This document shows, piece by piece, positions 8,343-15,719 of a DNA stretch of 64,000 nucleotides; the stretch's first letter is position 1, and every line of letters starts with the position of its first letter. The position numbers were made by a program, and so were the translations under genes. The stretch covers positions 3,604,883 to 3,668,882 of the forward strand of contig OZ254088.1 of NCBI GenBank assembly GCA_965267605.1, written 5' to 3'. This DNA comes from G965267605 sp965267605. Its GTDB lineage: Bacteria > Bacteroidota > Bacteroidia > Flavobacteriales_E > Vicingaceae. A model generated the notes under the pieces. That model worked only from the letters and a program-made list of their open reading frames with translations, was not told the DNA's origin and did not search any database.

Positions 8343-9950
8343 ATGATAGATAAACGTCTTCTCCGTAGTATCCGCAGGCCCAAGAACCTCTATTTTCTTG
8401 GACTGCTGCTCATCGCATTTAGTTTACCGCTTTCCAAGTTTGGTTTAAGTGTGGGTCAGTTCATGATCATTGGTGCTTGGTTTCTAACGGGTAAGATCAT
8501 CAGTGGTTTCAGGAAGTTCTTTACCAATAAGCTGGCCGTGCTGGTTGCTGGTATGTGGGTTGTGCATGCCATTGGGCTACTATGGACAGAGGATTTTGAG
8601 TACGCGCTCAATGACATGCGTGTTAAGCTGCCTTTGTTGGTGCTGCCCATTGTTTGCACAGCAGGTCCGCCAATCAATATGAAACGCTTCAATTATGTGC
8701 TCAAGGCGTTTATTCTGGCAGTGGTGATCGGTTCTGTTTTTGGGGTTTTGAAGTACACTGGATTGTACGGTGAACCGCCATTGGACAAAAGAGAATTATC
8801 GGTATTCATATCCCATATCAGGTTCGGATTAATGGTATGCCTGGCCGCACTTTCTTCCTTTGTGATCTTTAAGCGTTCCCATCGGGTTAGGTTCATCTGG
8901 TTGGTGTTTGGAGCTTGGCTGGTGGCGTATACATTGCTTTTCGGATCGTTTACCGGACTTTCCATGATCTTCCTTGCTGGTACCTTGTACTTGCTGTATC
9001 TGGCCTTTCAAAGAAACCTCAGTTCCAGAAAACGAATGACTTCGTTGATCGCGGCAGTAGTAGTCACTCTCCTTCCAGGTGCATTGATATATACAAGTAT
9101 CAACGAGTTTTATGAAGAGAAGAACAGAGAACCGTTGGAGATCAAACTTGCTACGGGCAATGGCGAGCGTTACTATCACGATACCACTTCTGCCTACGCT
9201 GAGTTAAAGGAGAATGGGTATTACATCTGGAGAAATGTGGCGTGGAAAGAATTGGAACTAAGTTGGAATCAGCGCAGTGAACTAATGTTCAAGGGCAAAG
9301 ACAGGAAGAACCAAAACATGGATGCAACGGTGGTCCGGTACATTACCTCTAAGGGGTGGTATAAGGATGCCAATGCGGTGAAGAGTCTTTCCGATGAGGA
9401 GATCAGGGCTATTGAAAATGGGGTGGCCAACGAACGGTATTTAAGAGAGGACCCTATCAGATTGAGGGTACACAAGATCATTTGGGAGTTTGATAATTAT
9501 GCCAATGGGGGCGATTTCAATGGCCATTCATTGGTTCTGCGATGGGTGTATTGGAAAACAGCCTGGCACATTTTCAAGGAACATTGGATATATGGTGTAG
9601 GAACAGGTGATGTTCAGGCGGCTTTCGACAATGCCTATGCTAAGAACGATTACAATCTCCAGGAGGAATATAAGGTGAGGGCGCACCAGCAGTACCTTAC
9701 CTTCGGACTTACCTTCGGTGTAATAGGATTACTCTACTTCTTACTGACGTTGTTTATACCCATGATCCGGAATACCGAGAAGTCTTTCTATGCAGCTTTC
9801 ATCATTATTGTAATGTGTTCAATGCTGACAGAGGATACCTTAGAGACGCAGATCGGATGTACATTCTACGCCTTCTTTAACTCTATCGTGCTCTTTTCAC
9901 TGATCCGCAGCCGCGTCTACCTGAAAGGCTTCCAGAAGAACAAGGAGTAA
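8343..9950 (+). CDS. O-antigen ligase (Wzy/WaaL) family membrane protein
   Basis: Polytopic membrane protein of 535 residues with about ten hydrophobic segments, a large periplasmic loop (about 240-410) and the late motif RAHQQYLTFGLTFGVIG, which matches the O-antigen ligase/polymerase family (PF04932). It would polymerise surface polysaccharide or attach it to lipid A-core. Its last 18 codons overlap the end of the convergent GT9 glycosyltransferase gene, itself a lipopolysaccharide-type enzyme. Whether it is a ligase or a polymerase cannot be told from sequence alone. Confidence 0.8.
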   Translation: MIDKRLLRSIRRPKNLYFLGLLLIAFSLPLSKFGLSVGQFMIIGAWFLTGKIISGFRKFFTNKLAVLVAGMWVVHAIGLLWTEDFEYALNDMRVKLPLLVLPIVCTAGPPINMKRFNYVLKAFILAVVIGSVFGVLKYTGLYGEPPLDKRELSVFISHIRFGLMVCLAALSSFVIFKRSHRVRFIWLVFGAWLVAYTLLFGSFTGLSMIFLAGTLYLLYLAFQRNLSSRKRMTSLIAAVVVTLLPGALIYTSINEFYEEKNREPLEIKLATGNGERYYHDTTSAYAELKENGYYIWRNVAWKELELSWNQRSELMFKGKDRKNQNMDATVVRYITSKGWYKDANAVKSLSDEEIRAIENGVANERYLREDPIRLRVHKIIWEFDNYANGGDFNGHSLVLRWVYWKTAWHIFKEHWIYGVGTGDVQAAFDNAYAKNDYNLQEEYKVRAHQQYLTFGLTFGVIGLLYFLLTLFIPMIRNTEKSFYAAFIIIVMCSMLTEDTLETQIGCTFYAFFNSIVLFSLIRSRVYLKGFQKNKE

Positions 9951-10913
9951 CTGCTCTGGTGTAATGTTCTCTACCAATTTGTCTTCATATTCAGGAGTGG
10001 TAGCTTTTTCGGATGGCGAAACAATATGAGTGTGTGGACCAATCGGTTGCCATCTTCCTGGATGAATGGGCCTTCTGTTGGAGAATACCCCAAAGGTCTT
10101 CGCACCAGAAACCGAAGCAATGTGTAGCGGTCCGGTACTGGCAGCCAATATGCCATCGCAATGACCCAGAAATCCAATGAGTTCTTCAAGCGATAATTTT
10201 CCTGTGAGGTCAATGGCACCTTCAAGGTTGGTCTTCGATTTGATCATTTGCCCCTCATCTTCGGTTCCGGTAATGAACACTCTAAACCATGAAGGGGGCA
10301 GTAATTGGATCAATTGCTGGTAATGTGCCAATGGCCACTCAACGGCACTTCCTTTAGATTTAGGATGGAAGACCAAGTTGATCCTGTCTGCACTGGCTTG
10401 TGCGATGAGCTCGTCAGTACATTGGGCATTTTCCCAACCCAGGTAACCATGCAGTTCATGTAGTTCTGGAATGGATGATACCCCAAATGGTTCCAGCATC
10501 TTAACGTTGAGCTGTGCCTCGTGGAGTTGTGATTTTTTTCGTGTGAAGTTCAATTTGTGATTAACCAGTCCCAGATGCATAATCTTTCTGATGGTACCGA
10601 TGCGATGCTGGACGCCAGCCTTGAGTGCGGCCCGTGCAATGGCCCTGTTGGGAAACACGTGAACGATACAATCCGCATCAATATCTGAAAGGAGGGTGGC
10701 TATCTGTTCAACGGAACCATCTGTCTGATCGATATCCGCAAAAGCATCAACATGGCTACAACGTGCCACCACTGGTTGGGTATAAGTTCTACCTAAGAAA
10801 GTGATTTTAATATCCGGAAAAGTGGCTTTAAGAATACCAGCCATTGGCAACGTAAGGATAACGTCACCTATGCTATCGGTGCGACTGATAATAACATGCT
10901 TTGGAGTAATCAT
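9897..10913 (-). CDS. Glycosyltransferase family 9 (heptosyltransferase-like)
   Basis: Predicted ADP-heptose-type glycosyltransferase of lipopolysaccharide core assembly. It begins HVIISRTDSIGDVILTLPMA, the hallmark GT9 start, and has the C-terminal GILAASTGPLHIASVSGAKTFGVF region that binds the nucleotide. I chose ATG at 10913 (338 residues); a GTG at 10937 would add eight residues not typical of the family. The 3' end overlaps the convergent O-antigen ligase gene by 54 bases. The start side faces arsR across 90 bases. Confidence 0.88.
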   Translation of the reverse strand: MITPKHVIISRTDSIGDVILTLPMAGILKATFPDIKITFLGRTYTQPVVARCSHVDAFADIDQTDGSVEQIATLLSDIDADCIVHVFPNRAIARAALKAGVQHRIGTIRKIMHLGLVNHKLNFTRKKSQLHEAQLNVKMLEPFGVSSIPELHELHGYLGWENAQCTDELIAQASADRINLVFHPKSKGSAVEWPLAHYQQLIQLLPPSWFRVFITGTEDEGQMIKSKTNLEGAIDLTGKLSLEELIGFLGHCDGILAASTGPLHIASVSGAKTFGVFSNRRPIHPGRWQPIGPHTHIVSPSEKATTPEYEDKLVENITPEQLLLVLLEAFQVDAAADQ

Positions 10914-10955
10914 GCTAAGCGAATATACGGAACGCACCCAGTTATCAAATTGGTA

Positions 10956-10963
10956 TAAATTTG
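10956..10963 (+). promoter_or_regulatory. Putative -7 promoter box of the ars operon
   Basis: TAAATTTG matches the Bacteroidota -7 consensus TAnnTTTG. It lies 40 bases before the arsR start and just upstream of the operator-like palindrome. No clear TTG -33 box is present at the usual 19-21 base spacing. Confidence 0.5.
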
Positions 10964-10978
10964 CGGAGATAATTATTT

Positions 10979-11003
10979 AATCGTATTTTTACGATATACG
11001 ATT
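10979..11003 (+). promoter_or_regulatory. ArsR operator-like palindrome
   Basis: AATCGTA (10979-10985) and TACGATT (10997-11003) form a perfect inverted repeat with an 11-base spacer, and a further TACGAT lies within it at 10990-10995. It ends immediately before the arsR ATG at 11004 and follows the -7 box, so a bound ArsR dimer would cover the start of the transcript. ArsR/SmtB operators are AT-rich imperfect palindromes of this size. The assignment is inferred from position. Confidence 0.6.
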
Positions 11004-11339
11004 ATGGCAGTAAGCAAAGCACATAAGTTCGATCAACGGCAGAACACGGTGGCCAAGATAGCAAAGGCACTTTCGCACCCGGCACGGGTAGCGATTATAC
11101 AGCATATTGCTTCGCGCTCATCTTGTATTTGTAACGATTTGGTCGAAGAACTTCCGCTTTCGCAATCTACCATTTCGCAACATTTAAACGAGTTAAAAAA
11201 GGCGGGTCTGATCAAAGGAGAGGTTGATGGCCCCAAAATATGTTACTGCATAGACACTGAAGTTTGGGAAGAGGCCAGAGAAGTCCTGGAGACTTTCTTC
11301 GTCCGCAACGAACCAGGCTGTGGTGACGAGTGCTGCTAA
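11004..11339 (+). CDS. arsR: ArsR-family arsenic-responsive repressor
   Basis: Winged-helix repressor (111 residues) expected to release the operon when As(III) binds. The HTH is at about 41-66 (LSQSTISQHLNELKKAGLI). Cysteines are unusually many: C41 and C43 at the position of the CxC metal site of E. coli ArsR, C80 and C82 in KICYC, and a C-terminal GCGDECC tail with C106, C110 and C111. The classic third helix cysteine (ELCxCxLC) is absent, so the tail cysteines may complete an As(III) site. It is the first gene of the ars operon and is preceded by its own operator-like palindrome. Confidence 0.9.
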   Translation: MAVSKAHKFDQRQNTVAKIAKALSHPARVAIIQHIASRSSCICNDLVEELPLSQSTISQHLNELKKAGLIKGEVDGPKICYCIDTEVWEEAREVLETFFVRNEPGCGDECC

Positions 11340-11349
11340 AATTAAGATC

Positions 11350-11856
11350 ATGAGTTATCCTAGAATGCACGTGAGTCTGTACGTTCACAACATCGCTGAG
11401 ACGGTAAATTTCTATTCGTTGCTTTTCGGAAAACCAGCCGATAAGATCAAAGATGGTTACGCCAAGTACATTCTTGACAAGCCAAGTCTGATCATCTCCT
11501 TCGTAGAGAATAGCGAAAGGGTTTCTGAGAACTTTGGCCATCTGGGGATACAAGTCGAAACGGTGGAAGAGATGCATGAGCGTCTGGACCGGGTAAAAAA
11601 TTCCGGTTTGAAGACCAAAGAAGAGATGGGAACCAACTGTTGCTACGCGCAACAGGATAAATTCTGGGTTGAAGATCCAAATGGTGTGCAATGGGAGATC
11701 TACTATTTCCATCAGGATGTGGAGTTCAATGATCCACGGTACACGGATGGTTCCGAAGAGGTGTGCTGTGCGCCATCTCACAACACCAAAAAGAAAGTTG
11801 CGTTAGCTGATCTTGCTACTGCGGAGTCTTGTGATCCTGAATCTGGTTGTTGCTGA
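11350..11856 (+). CDS. arsI: ArsI/CadI C-As lyase (glyoxalase fold)
   Basis: Predicted non-haem Fe(II) dioxygenase that cleaves the carbon-arsenic bond of trivalent methyl- or aryl-arsenicals. The vicinal cysteine pair that binds As(III) is C97-C98 (GTNCCYA), and H7, H64 and E116 (VQWEIYYF) fall where Thermomonospora ArsI has its H5, H62 and E115 iron ligands. The C-terminal tail adds EVCC and ESGCC. I chose ATG at 11350 (168 residues, MSYPRMHVSL) since upstream codons overlap arsR. Its TGA overlaps the arsC ATG (TGATG at 11854-11858). CadI-type cadmium binding is the alternative reading. Confidence 0.88.
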   Translation: MSYPRMHVSLYVHNIAETVNFYSLLFGKPADKIKDGYAKYILDKPSLIISFVENSERVSENFGHLGIQVETVEEMHERLDRVKNSGLKTKEEMGTNCCYAQQDKFWVEDPNGVQWEIYYFHQDVEFNDPRYTDGSEEVCCAPSHNTKKKVALADLATAESCDPESGCC

Positions 11857-12269
11857 TGAATATTCTGGTTCTCTGTACCGGTAACTCGTGTAGAAGTCAA
11901 ATACTACACGGATACCTGAAGACCTTGTCTCCAGAAGGATGGACAATCTATAGTGCTGGGGTAGAAACACATGGTGTAAACCCATTGGCTATTAAAGTCA
12001 TGATGGAGGCTGGTATCGATATTTCAGATCATACCAGCGATCATATAGATGATTTCAAGGACGTGAATTTTAAGTATATGATTACAGTTTGCGATCATGC
12101 CAGGGAAACTTGCCCATGGATTCCTTCTGATGCAGAAGTAATTCATCATTCGTTTACGGATCCAGCAAAGGCTGAAGGAACTGAAGACGAAATATGGAGT
12201 GAGTTTCGAGTGGTTAGAGACCAGATCGGAGCGTTTGCTGAAGAGTTCGTTGCTGCGAAGTTGCTATGA
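11856..12269 (+). CDS. arsC: Arsenate reductase, LMW-phosphatase type
   Basis: Reduces As(V) to As(III) with thioredoxin. The phosphatase-like P-loop CX5R is C7-R13 (CTGNSCR). The redox pair C79 and C86 (TVCDHARETCPW) has the same spacing as Cys82/Cys89 of the S. aureus pI258 enzyme, so the triple-cysteine cascade is intact. The general-acid DP is in SFTDPAKAEG. 137 residues, normal for the family. Start ATG at 11856 overlaps the arsI stop; the stop overlaps the aquaporin start (ATGA at 12266-12269). Confidence 0.92.
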   Translation: MNILVLCTGNSCRSQILHGYLKTLSPEGWTIYSAGVETHGVNPLAIKVMMEAGIDISDHTSDHIDDFKDVNFKYMITVCDHARETCPWIPSDAEVIHHSFTDPAKAEGTEDEIWSEFRVVRDQIGAFAEEFVAAKLL

Positions 12270-13012
12270 TCAAGATCTTTTTCGGAGAAGTTTTAGGAAC
12301 CACCTTGTTGGTTGGACTGGGGTGCTATGGGATCGTAGCGAGTTTTGCCCACGGAATTCCTTTGTATGGTGTTGCGTTGCATTGGGGGGCAGCAGTAGCA
12401 CTTGCAATCATTGCGTTTCACAAACTTTCAGGGGTCCATCTAAATCCTGCCGTGAGTTTGGCTTTTCTGGTATTGAAAAAGTGTACGCTCAGACAATTCA
12501 TATTTATGATTGTTGGGCAATATATCGGAGCCATCATCGGGGGAGCGATCGTTTACCTGCTTGTTTCACAAACGCTTGGGGGACTTACAGGCGACACCAG
12601 CAGGATTCTCGCTGAATCTTTCCCAAATGAGGTAGTTGAGCTGGCTACATGGAAAGCATATTTCTATGAAGCCACGGGAACATTTTTACTGGTGGGTACT
12701 GTTTTGATCGTAGCCAGCATGAAAGGAAATCCCTGGCTTGCAGCAATTGTAGTTCCCGTTGTATTGGTTCTCTTAATCATTTGGATAGCACCTTTCACGC
12801 AGGCAGGCTTAAACCCTGCGCGAGACATTGGCCCCAGATTGGTTGCCTATTTTACAGCATGGCCCGCTGATTCGTTTCGGAACGGGATACATGTATTAGG
12901 AGTCTATACCATTGGGCCTTGTGTAGGAAGCTTGGTGGCAGTTCTTGTATATCGCGCGGTGCAACGTATCTTTCAATCTTCAGTACACAATGAAAATATC
13001 AGAAAAGCATAA
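12266..13012 (+). CDS. aqpS: Aquaglyceroporin in the ars operon (AqpS-like)
   Basis: MIP-family channel of 248 residues with six membrane segments. Both half-helix motifs are intact: NPA at 60-62 (HLNPAVS) and NPA at 183-185 followed by R186 and D187 (LNPARD), the Asp being typical of glycerol-type rather than water-only channels. The start overlaps arsC by four bases, so it belongs to the operon. In Sinorhizobium an ars-operon aquaglyceroporin (AqpS) lets arsenite made by ArsC leave the cell. No ArsB or Acr3 pump gene is present here, which suggests this channel is the exit route. Confidence 0.85.
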   Translation: MIKIFFGEVLGTTLLVGLGCYGIVASFAHGIPLYGVALHWGAAVALAIIAFHKLSGVHLNPAVSLAFLVLKKCTLRQFIFMIVGQYIGAIIGGAIVYLLVSQTLGGLTGDTSRILAESFPNEVVELATWKAYFYEATGTFLLVGTVLIVASMKGNPWLAAIVVPVVLVLLIIWIAPFTQAGLNPARDIGPRLVAYFTAWPADSFRNGIHVLGVYTIGPCVGSLVAVLVYRAVQRIFQSSVHNENIRKA

Positions 13013-13337
13013 GGACTTTTTCGAACAAGTATACCAGGTGGTGCGTTTGATTCCGGAGGGTAGAGTGACCAATTACGGTGCGATAGCGAAGTATTTGGGC
13101 GCTGCAAGAAGTTCAAGAATGGTTGGATGGGCCATGAACGGAAGCCACACACAAAGCGAACCTGTACCGGCCCATCGTGTTGTAAATCGATTGGGAATGC
13201 TAACTGGCAAACATCATTTTTCTGATCCAACCGCTATGCAGCGGGCGTTGGAAAAAGAAGGCATTGAAGTAGTGGAAGATCGGGTGGTGAAATTCAAAGA
13301 AGTGTTCTGGGACCCGGCACAGGAGCTGGTTTTGTAA
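12990..13337 (+). CDS. Alkyltransferase-like protein (MGMT family, no acceptor Cys)
   Basis: DNA-binding domain of the O6-alkylguanine alkyltransferase family, 115 residues. The active-site PCHRVV is replaced by PAHRVV, with Ala at residue 61 in place of the alkyl-accepting Cys, as in alkyltransferase-like (ATL) proteins of Thermus. It should bind O6-alkylguanine and hand it to nucleotide excision repair, not repair it directly. The helix-turn-helix part GRVTNYGAIAKYLG and the arginine finger SSRMVGWAMN are kept. I chose ATG at 12990, which overlaps the aquaporin gene by 23 bases; mrp follows after 22 bases. Confidence 0.85.
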   Translation: MKISEKHKDFFEQVYQVVRLIPEGRVTNYGAIAKYLGAARSSRMVGWAMNGSHTQSEPVPAHRVVNRLGMLTGKHHFSDPTAMQRALEKEGIEVVEDRVVKFKEVFWDPAQELVL

Positions 13338-13359
13338 TATTGAAGATAATTTAGACGCT

Positions 13360-14481
13360 ATGAATACGGAAGACATTAAGCGGGCACTGTCATATGTGAT
13401 GGACCCTGATGCCAAACAAGACATTGTAGCGATGGGTGCGGTAAAGAACTTAAACGTTGAAGGGAATAAGGTCAGCGTGGAGGTTGAAATTTCGAATCCT
13501 TCCATGCATGCACGTAAGGCGATGCAGGAAGCTTGTGAGCACAACCTGAAGCGTTTCCTTGGTGATGAGGTAGAAACGGAAGTAACGGTTATCGCCAGGA
13601 GAGACCCTAATCTTCCACCTGAGACAAAGAATCCGTTACCGGATGTCAAGAACATCATTGCAATCGCTTCTGGTAAAGGTGGGGTTGGGAAATCTACCAT
13701 TGCTTCCAATGTGGCGGTATCATTGGCTCAAAAGGGATTTAAAGTTGGATTGGTAGATGCAGACATTTATGGTCCCAGTATGCCCAAGATGTTTGATGTT
13801 GAACTGGAGAAGCCAAAAGTTTCCGAGGTAAACGGACGGAAACTGATCACTCCGGTTGAAGCGCATGGCGTGAAGATATTATCAATAGGGTTCTTTGCGG
13901 AAGCAACACAGGCGGTGGTGTGGAGAGGTCCAATGGCCAGCAAGGCGTTAAATCAAATGTTCACAGATACCAACTGGGGTGAATTGGATTTCATGATCAT
14001 TGACCTTCCACCGGGAACTGGAGATATCCATTTATCTCTGGTGCAGGGTGTTCCTGTTACAGGTGCGGTTGTGGTTAGTACGCCTCAGGATGTAGCCATA
14101 GCCGATGTCAAGAAAGCCATCGGGATGTTTGACCTTCCGCAGGTGAATGTTCCGGTATTGGGCCTGGTGGAAAACATGGCGTATTTCACTCCCGCGGAGC
14201 TTCCAGACAACAAGTATTACCTCTTTGGTGAGAATGGCGTGAAGATGTACTGCGAACAAGCGGAGCTTGATTTCCTCGGTGAGATCCCGATTGTGCAAAG
14301 TGTGCGTGAAGCGGGTGATGCTGGTAGACCAGCCGTCCTTCAGGAGGATACACCTCAGGCAAAGGCGTTTACAACCTTAACTGAAAACGTTGTTGAGAAA
14401 GTAGTGCAGCGTAACAAGAACCTGAGTCCGACCGAGATCGTTCAGATCACAACAATGGCGGGCTGTTCTGCTGTGAACTGA
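13360..14481 (+). CDS. mrp: Mrp/NBP35-family iron-sulfur carrier ATPase
   Basis: P-loop ATPase that carries and inserts Fe-S clusters (ApbC/Mrp). Residues 1-90 are a MIP18/DUF59 domain; the deviant Walker A is ASGKGGVGKS at about 103-112, followed by VGLVDADIYGPSMPKMF and the DLPPGTGD motif. The GLVENMAYFTPAELP segment is typical of Bacteroidota members. 373 residues, complete. Its stop abuts, with no gap, the stop of the convergent HTH gene. It may be co-transcribed with the ars genes and the ATL gene. Confidence 0.92.
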   Translation: MNTEDIKRALSYVMDPDAKQDIVAMGAVKNLNVEGNKVSVEVEISNPSMHARKAMQEACEHNLKRFLGDEVETEVTVIARRDPNLPPETKNPLPDVKNIIAIASGKGGVGKSTIASNVAVSLAQKGFKVGLVDADIYGPSMPKMFDVELEKPKVSEVNGRKLITPVEAHGVKILSIGFFAEATQAVVWRGPMASKALNQMFTDTNWGELDFMIIDLPPGTGDIHLSLVQGVPVTGAVVVSTPQDVAIADVKKAIGMFDLPQVNVPVLGLVENMAYFTPAELPDNKYYLFGENGVKMYCEQAELDFLGEIPIVQSVREAGDAGRPAVLQEDTPQAKAFTTLTENVVEKVVQRNKNLSPTEIVQITTMAGCSAVN

Positions 14482-15477
14482 TCATATATCGTTCAATCGG
14501 TCGCGCAGCTTATCAACTTTAGCATTCAGCCGGTTAAAGAACTTCTCACGATCTCTGGCATTCGTTGAACTGATCATGGATGCCTTGTTCATGATGTTCT
14601 GAAGTACGCGATCCGTTTCATCCCCAAAGTCTTTGTTGGATGTGATGAGGTTGTTCAGCAGGTTATGGGTAATGTAGACAGTTCGTTTATCATCCATCTT
14701 GATCAGGATGAGGTTGTCAACCAACGTAAGATCATTATTGTAGAGCTTGTATTCAGAATCCAGCAAACCATCCGACTCAGCTGATACCCTTTTCCCACCT
14801 CTATTGGCCTGGTCTTTTACAAGATCCAGCAATGCTTCCATCTGATCACATAAGTAAAGGGCATCCTTTCGGTTTTCAAATTGGCCGGTTTCCGCTATGA
14901 AGTGTACTTGTTGAATTGCAGAGTTAAGCGATTCATCGTTCCAAATTTCAGTAGAGGGCATTTTGGCATACAACCCAGCAATCTCCTTACCTAATTCAAT
15001 GATCTCCGTATTGGCGTTTTCCATGCTGAACTTCATGTCTTTGAACTCTGGTAACACCATAAACGACTTAAGCCAGAAGAAGGTCTTGAACGCAGCCAAT
15101 GCCGGAAAGTGAAACAGATAGAAAATGGGAACATCCTTGGCAGAGTAGATCATCTCATGGATATCGTGGGAAGCATAACCCTCCATATCCTCTTTGATCC
15201 TGGTCAGGTATGTTTTGAAGTCGATGTTACCAGGACTCAGGGATCGGTATTTAAATGTTACTGAATCACTTTTAGATCCCAGTATTTGATCAAGTGACAT
15301 TCCAAATCTATCGCACAGGATGTGCGCCTCGTCTAGGGTTAGGGCTGTTTCTCCACGCATACGCCTGTAAACGCTATCAGTACTTACGTTTAATAGTTCA
15401 GCTACTTCATCGGCAAGGGCCATACTGGGGGGAGCCTGCTCCTTAATAATGTTAAAGAGGGTGTTCTGTAGTTCCAT
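14482..15477 (-). CDS. HTH transcriptional regulator, Bacteroidota type
   Basis: 331 residues. The first ~75 form a lambda-repressor-like helix-turn-helix (LADEVAELLNVSTDSVYRR, then LTLDEAHILCDRFGMSLDQIL). The remaining ~250 residues are helical, soluble and not assigned to a named ligand domain. I chose ATG at 15477; the frame stays open for 79 more codons upstream, but that stretch crosses the intergenic palindromes and looks non-coding. It diverges from the secreted CsgG-like gene, so it is the likely binder of the four TTGC/GCAA palindromes between them. Confidence 0.75.
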   Translation of the reverse strand: MELQNTLFNIIKEQAPPSMALADEVAELLNVSTDSVYRRMRGETALTLDEAHILCDRFGMSLDQILGSKSDSVTFKYRSLSPGNIDFKTYLTRIKEDMEGYASHDIHEMIYSAKDVPIFYLFHFPALAAFKTFFWLKSFMVLPEFKDMKFSMENANTEIIELGKEIAGLYAKMPSTEIWNDESLNSAIQQVHFIAETGQFENRKDALYLCDQMEALLDLVKDQANRGGKRVSAESDGLLDSEYKLYNNDLTLVDNLILIKMDDKRTVYITHNLLNNLITSNKDFGDETDRVLQNIMNKASMISSTNARDREKFFNRLNAKVDKLRDRLNDI

Positions 15478-15480
15478 GAA

Positions 15481-15615
15481 TTGCGGTTTTGCAAATATCC
15501 TTTCAGAGGGAAATTTGACTTGCATTAATTGCAAGTGGGTGACAACAAGGTACACGGAAGTTGCAAATATCGCAACCCTATTTAGAAATAAATTCCTGCT
15601 TCGCGAGAATCGCAA
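15481..15615. promoter_or_regulatory. Four phased TTGC-N6/7-GCAA palindromes
   Basis: Four operator-like inverted repeats: TTGC-N6-GCAA at 15481-15494, TTGC-N7-GCAA at 15520-15534 (arms extend to ACTTGCA/TGCAAGT, 15518-15536), TTGC-N7-GCAA at 15561-15575 (arms GTTGC/GCAAC), and a weaker TCGC-N7-GCAA at 15601-15615. Their centres are 39.5, 41 and 40 bases apart, close to four helical turns. They fill the gap between the HTH regulator and the secreted gene. Function as autoregulatory operators is inferred. Confidence 0.6.
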
Positions 15616-15667
15616 CTCAGAAAAAGGAGCTTGTGAAATCCAGTTACAGTAGGGGTTCCAGCCGATA

Positions 15668-15675
15668 TACTTTTG
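15668..15675 (+). promoter_or_regulatory. Putative -7 promoter box
   Basis: TACTTTTG fits the Bacteroidota TAnnTTTG box and lies 44 bases before the ATG of the secreted CsgG-like gene. A TTA at 15644-15646 with 21 bases of spacing is a poor -33 candidate. Confidence 0.45.
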
Positions 15676-15719
15676 GTTCAGACAAACAACAAAACCAATA
15701 AACATTAAAACCAAAAGTC

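Noticed and set aside
11212..11781. 189-codon frame opposite arsR/arsI
   Set aside because: Overlaps two well-supported ars genes in antisense; composition looks random.
12199..12615. 138-codon + strand frame across arsC and the aquaporin
   Set aside because: Third-frame shadow of two genes with intact catalytic motifs.
15478..15714. N-terminal extension of the HTH regulator up to 15714
   Set aside because: Would place 79 codons over the palindromic intergenic region; the HTH domain begins at the ATG at 15477 and the extension has no similarity.
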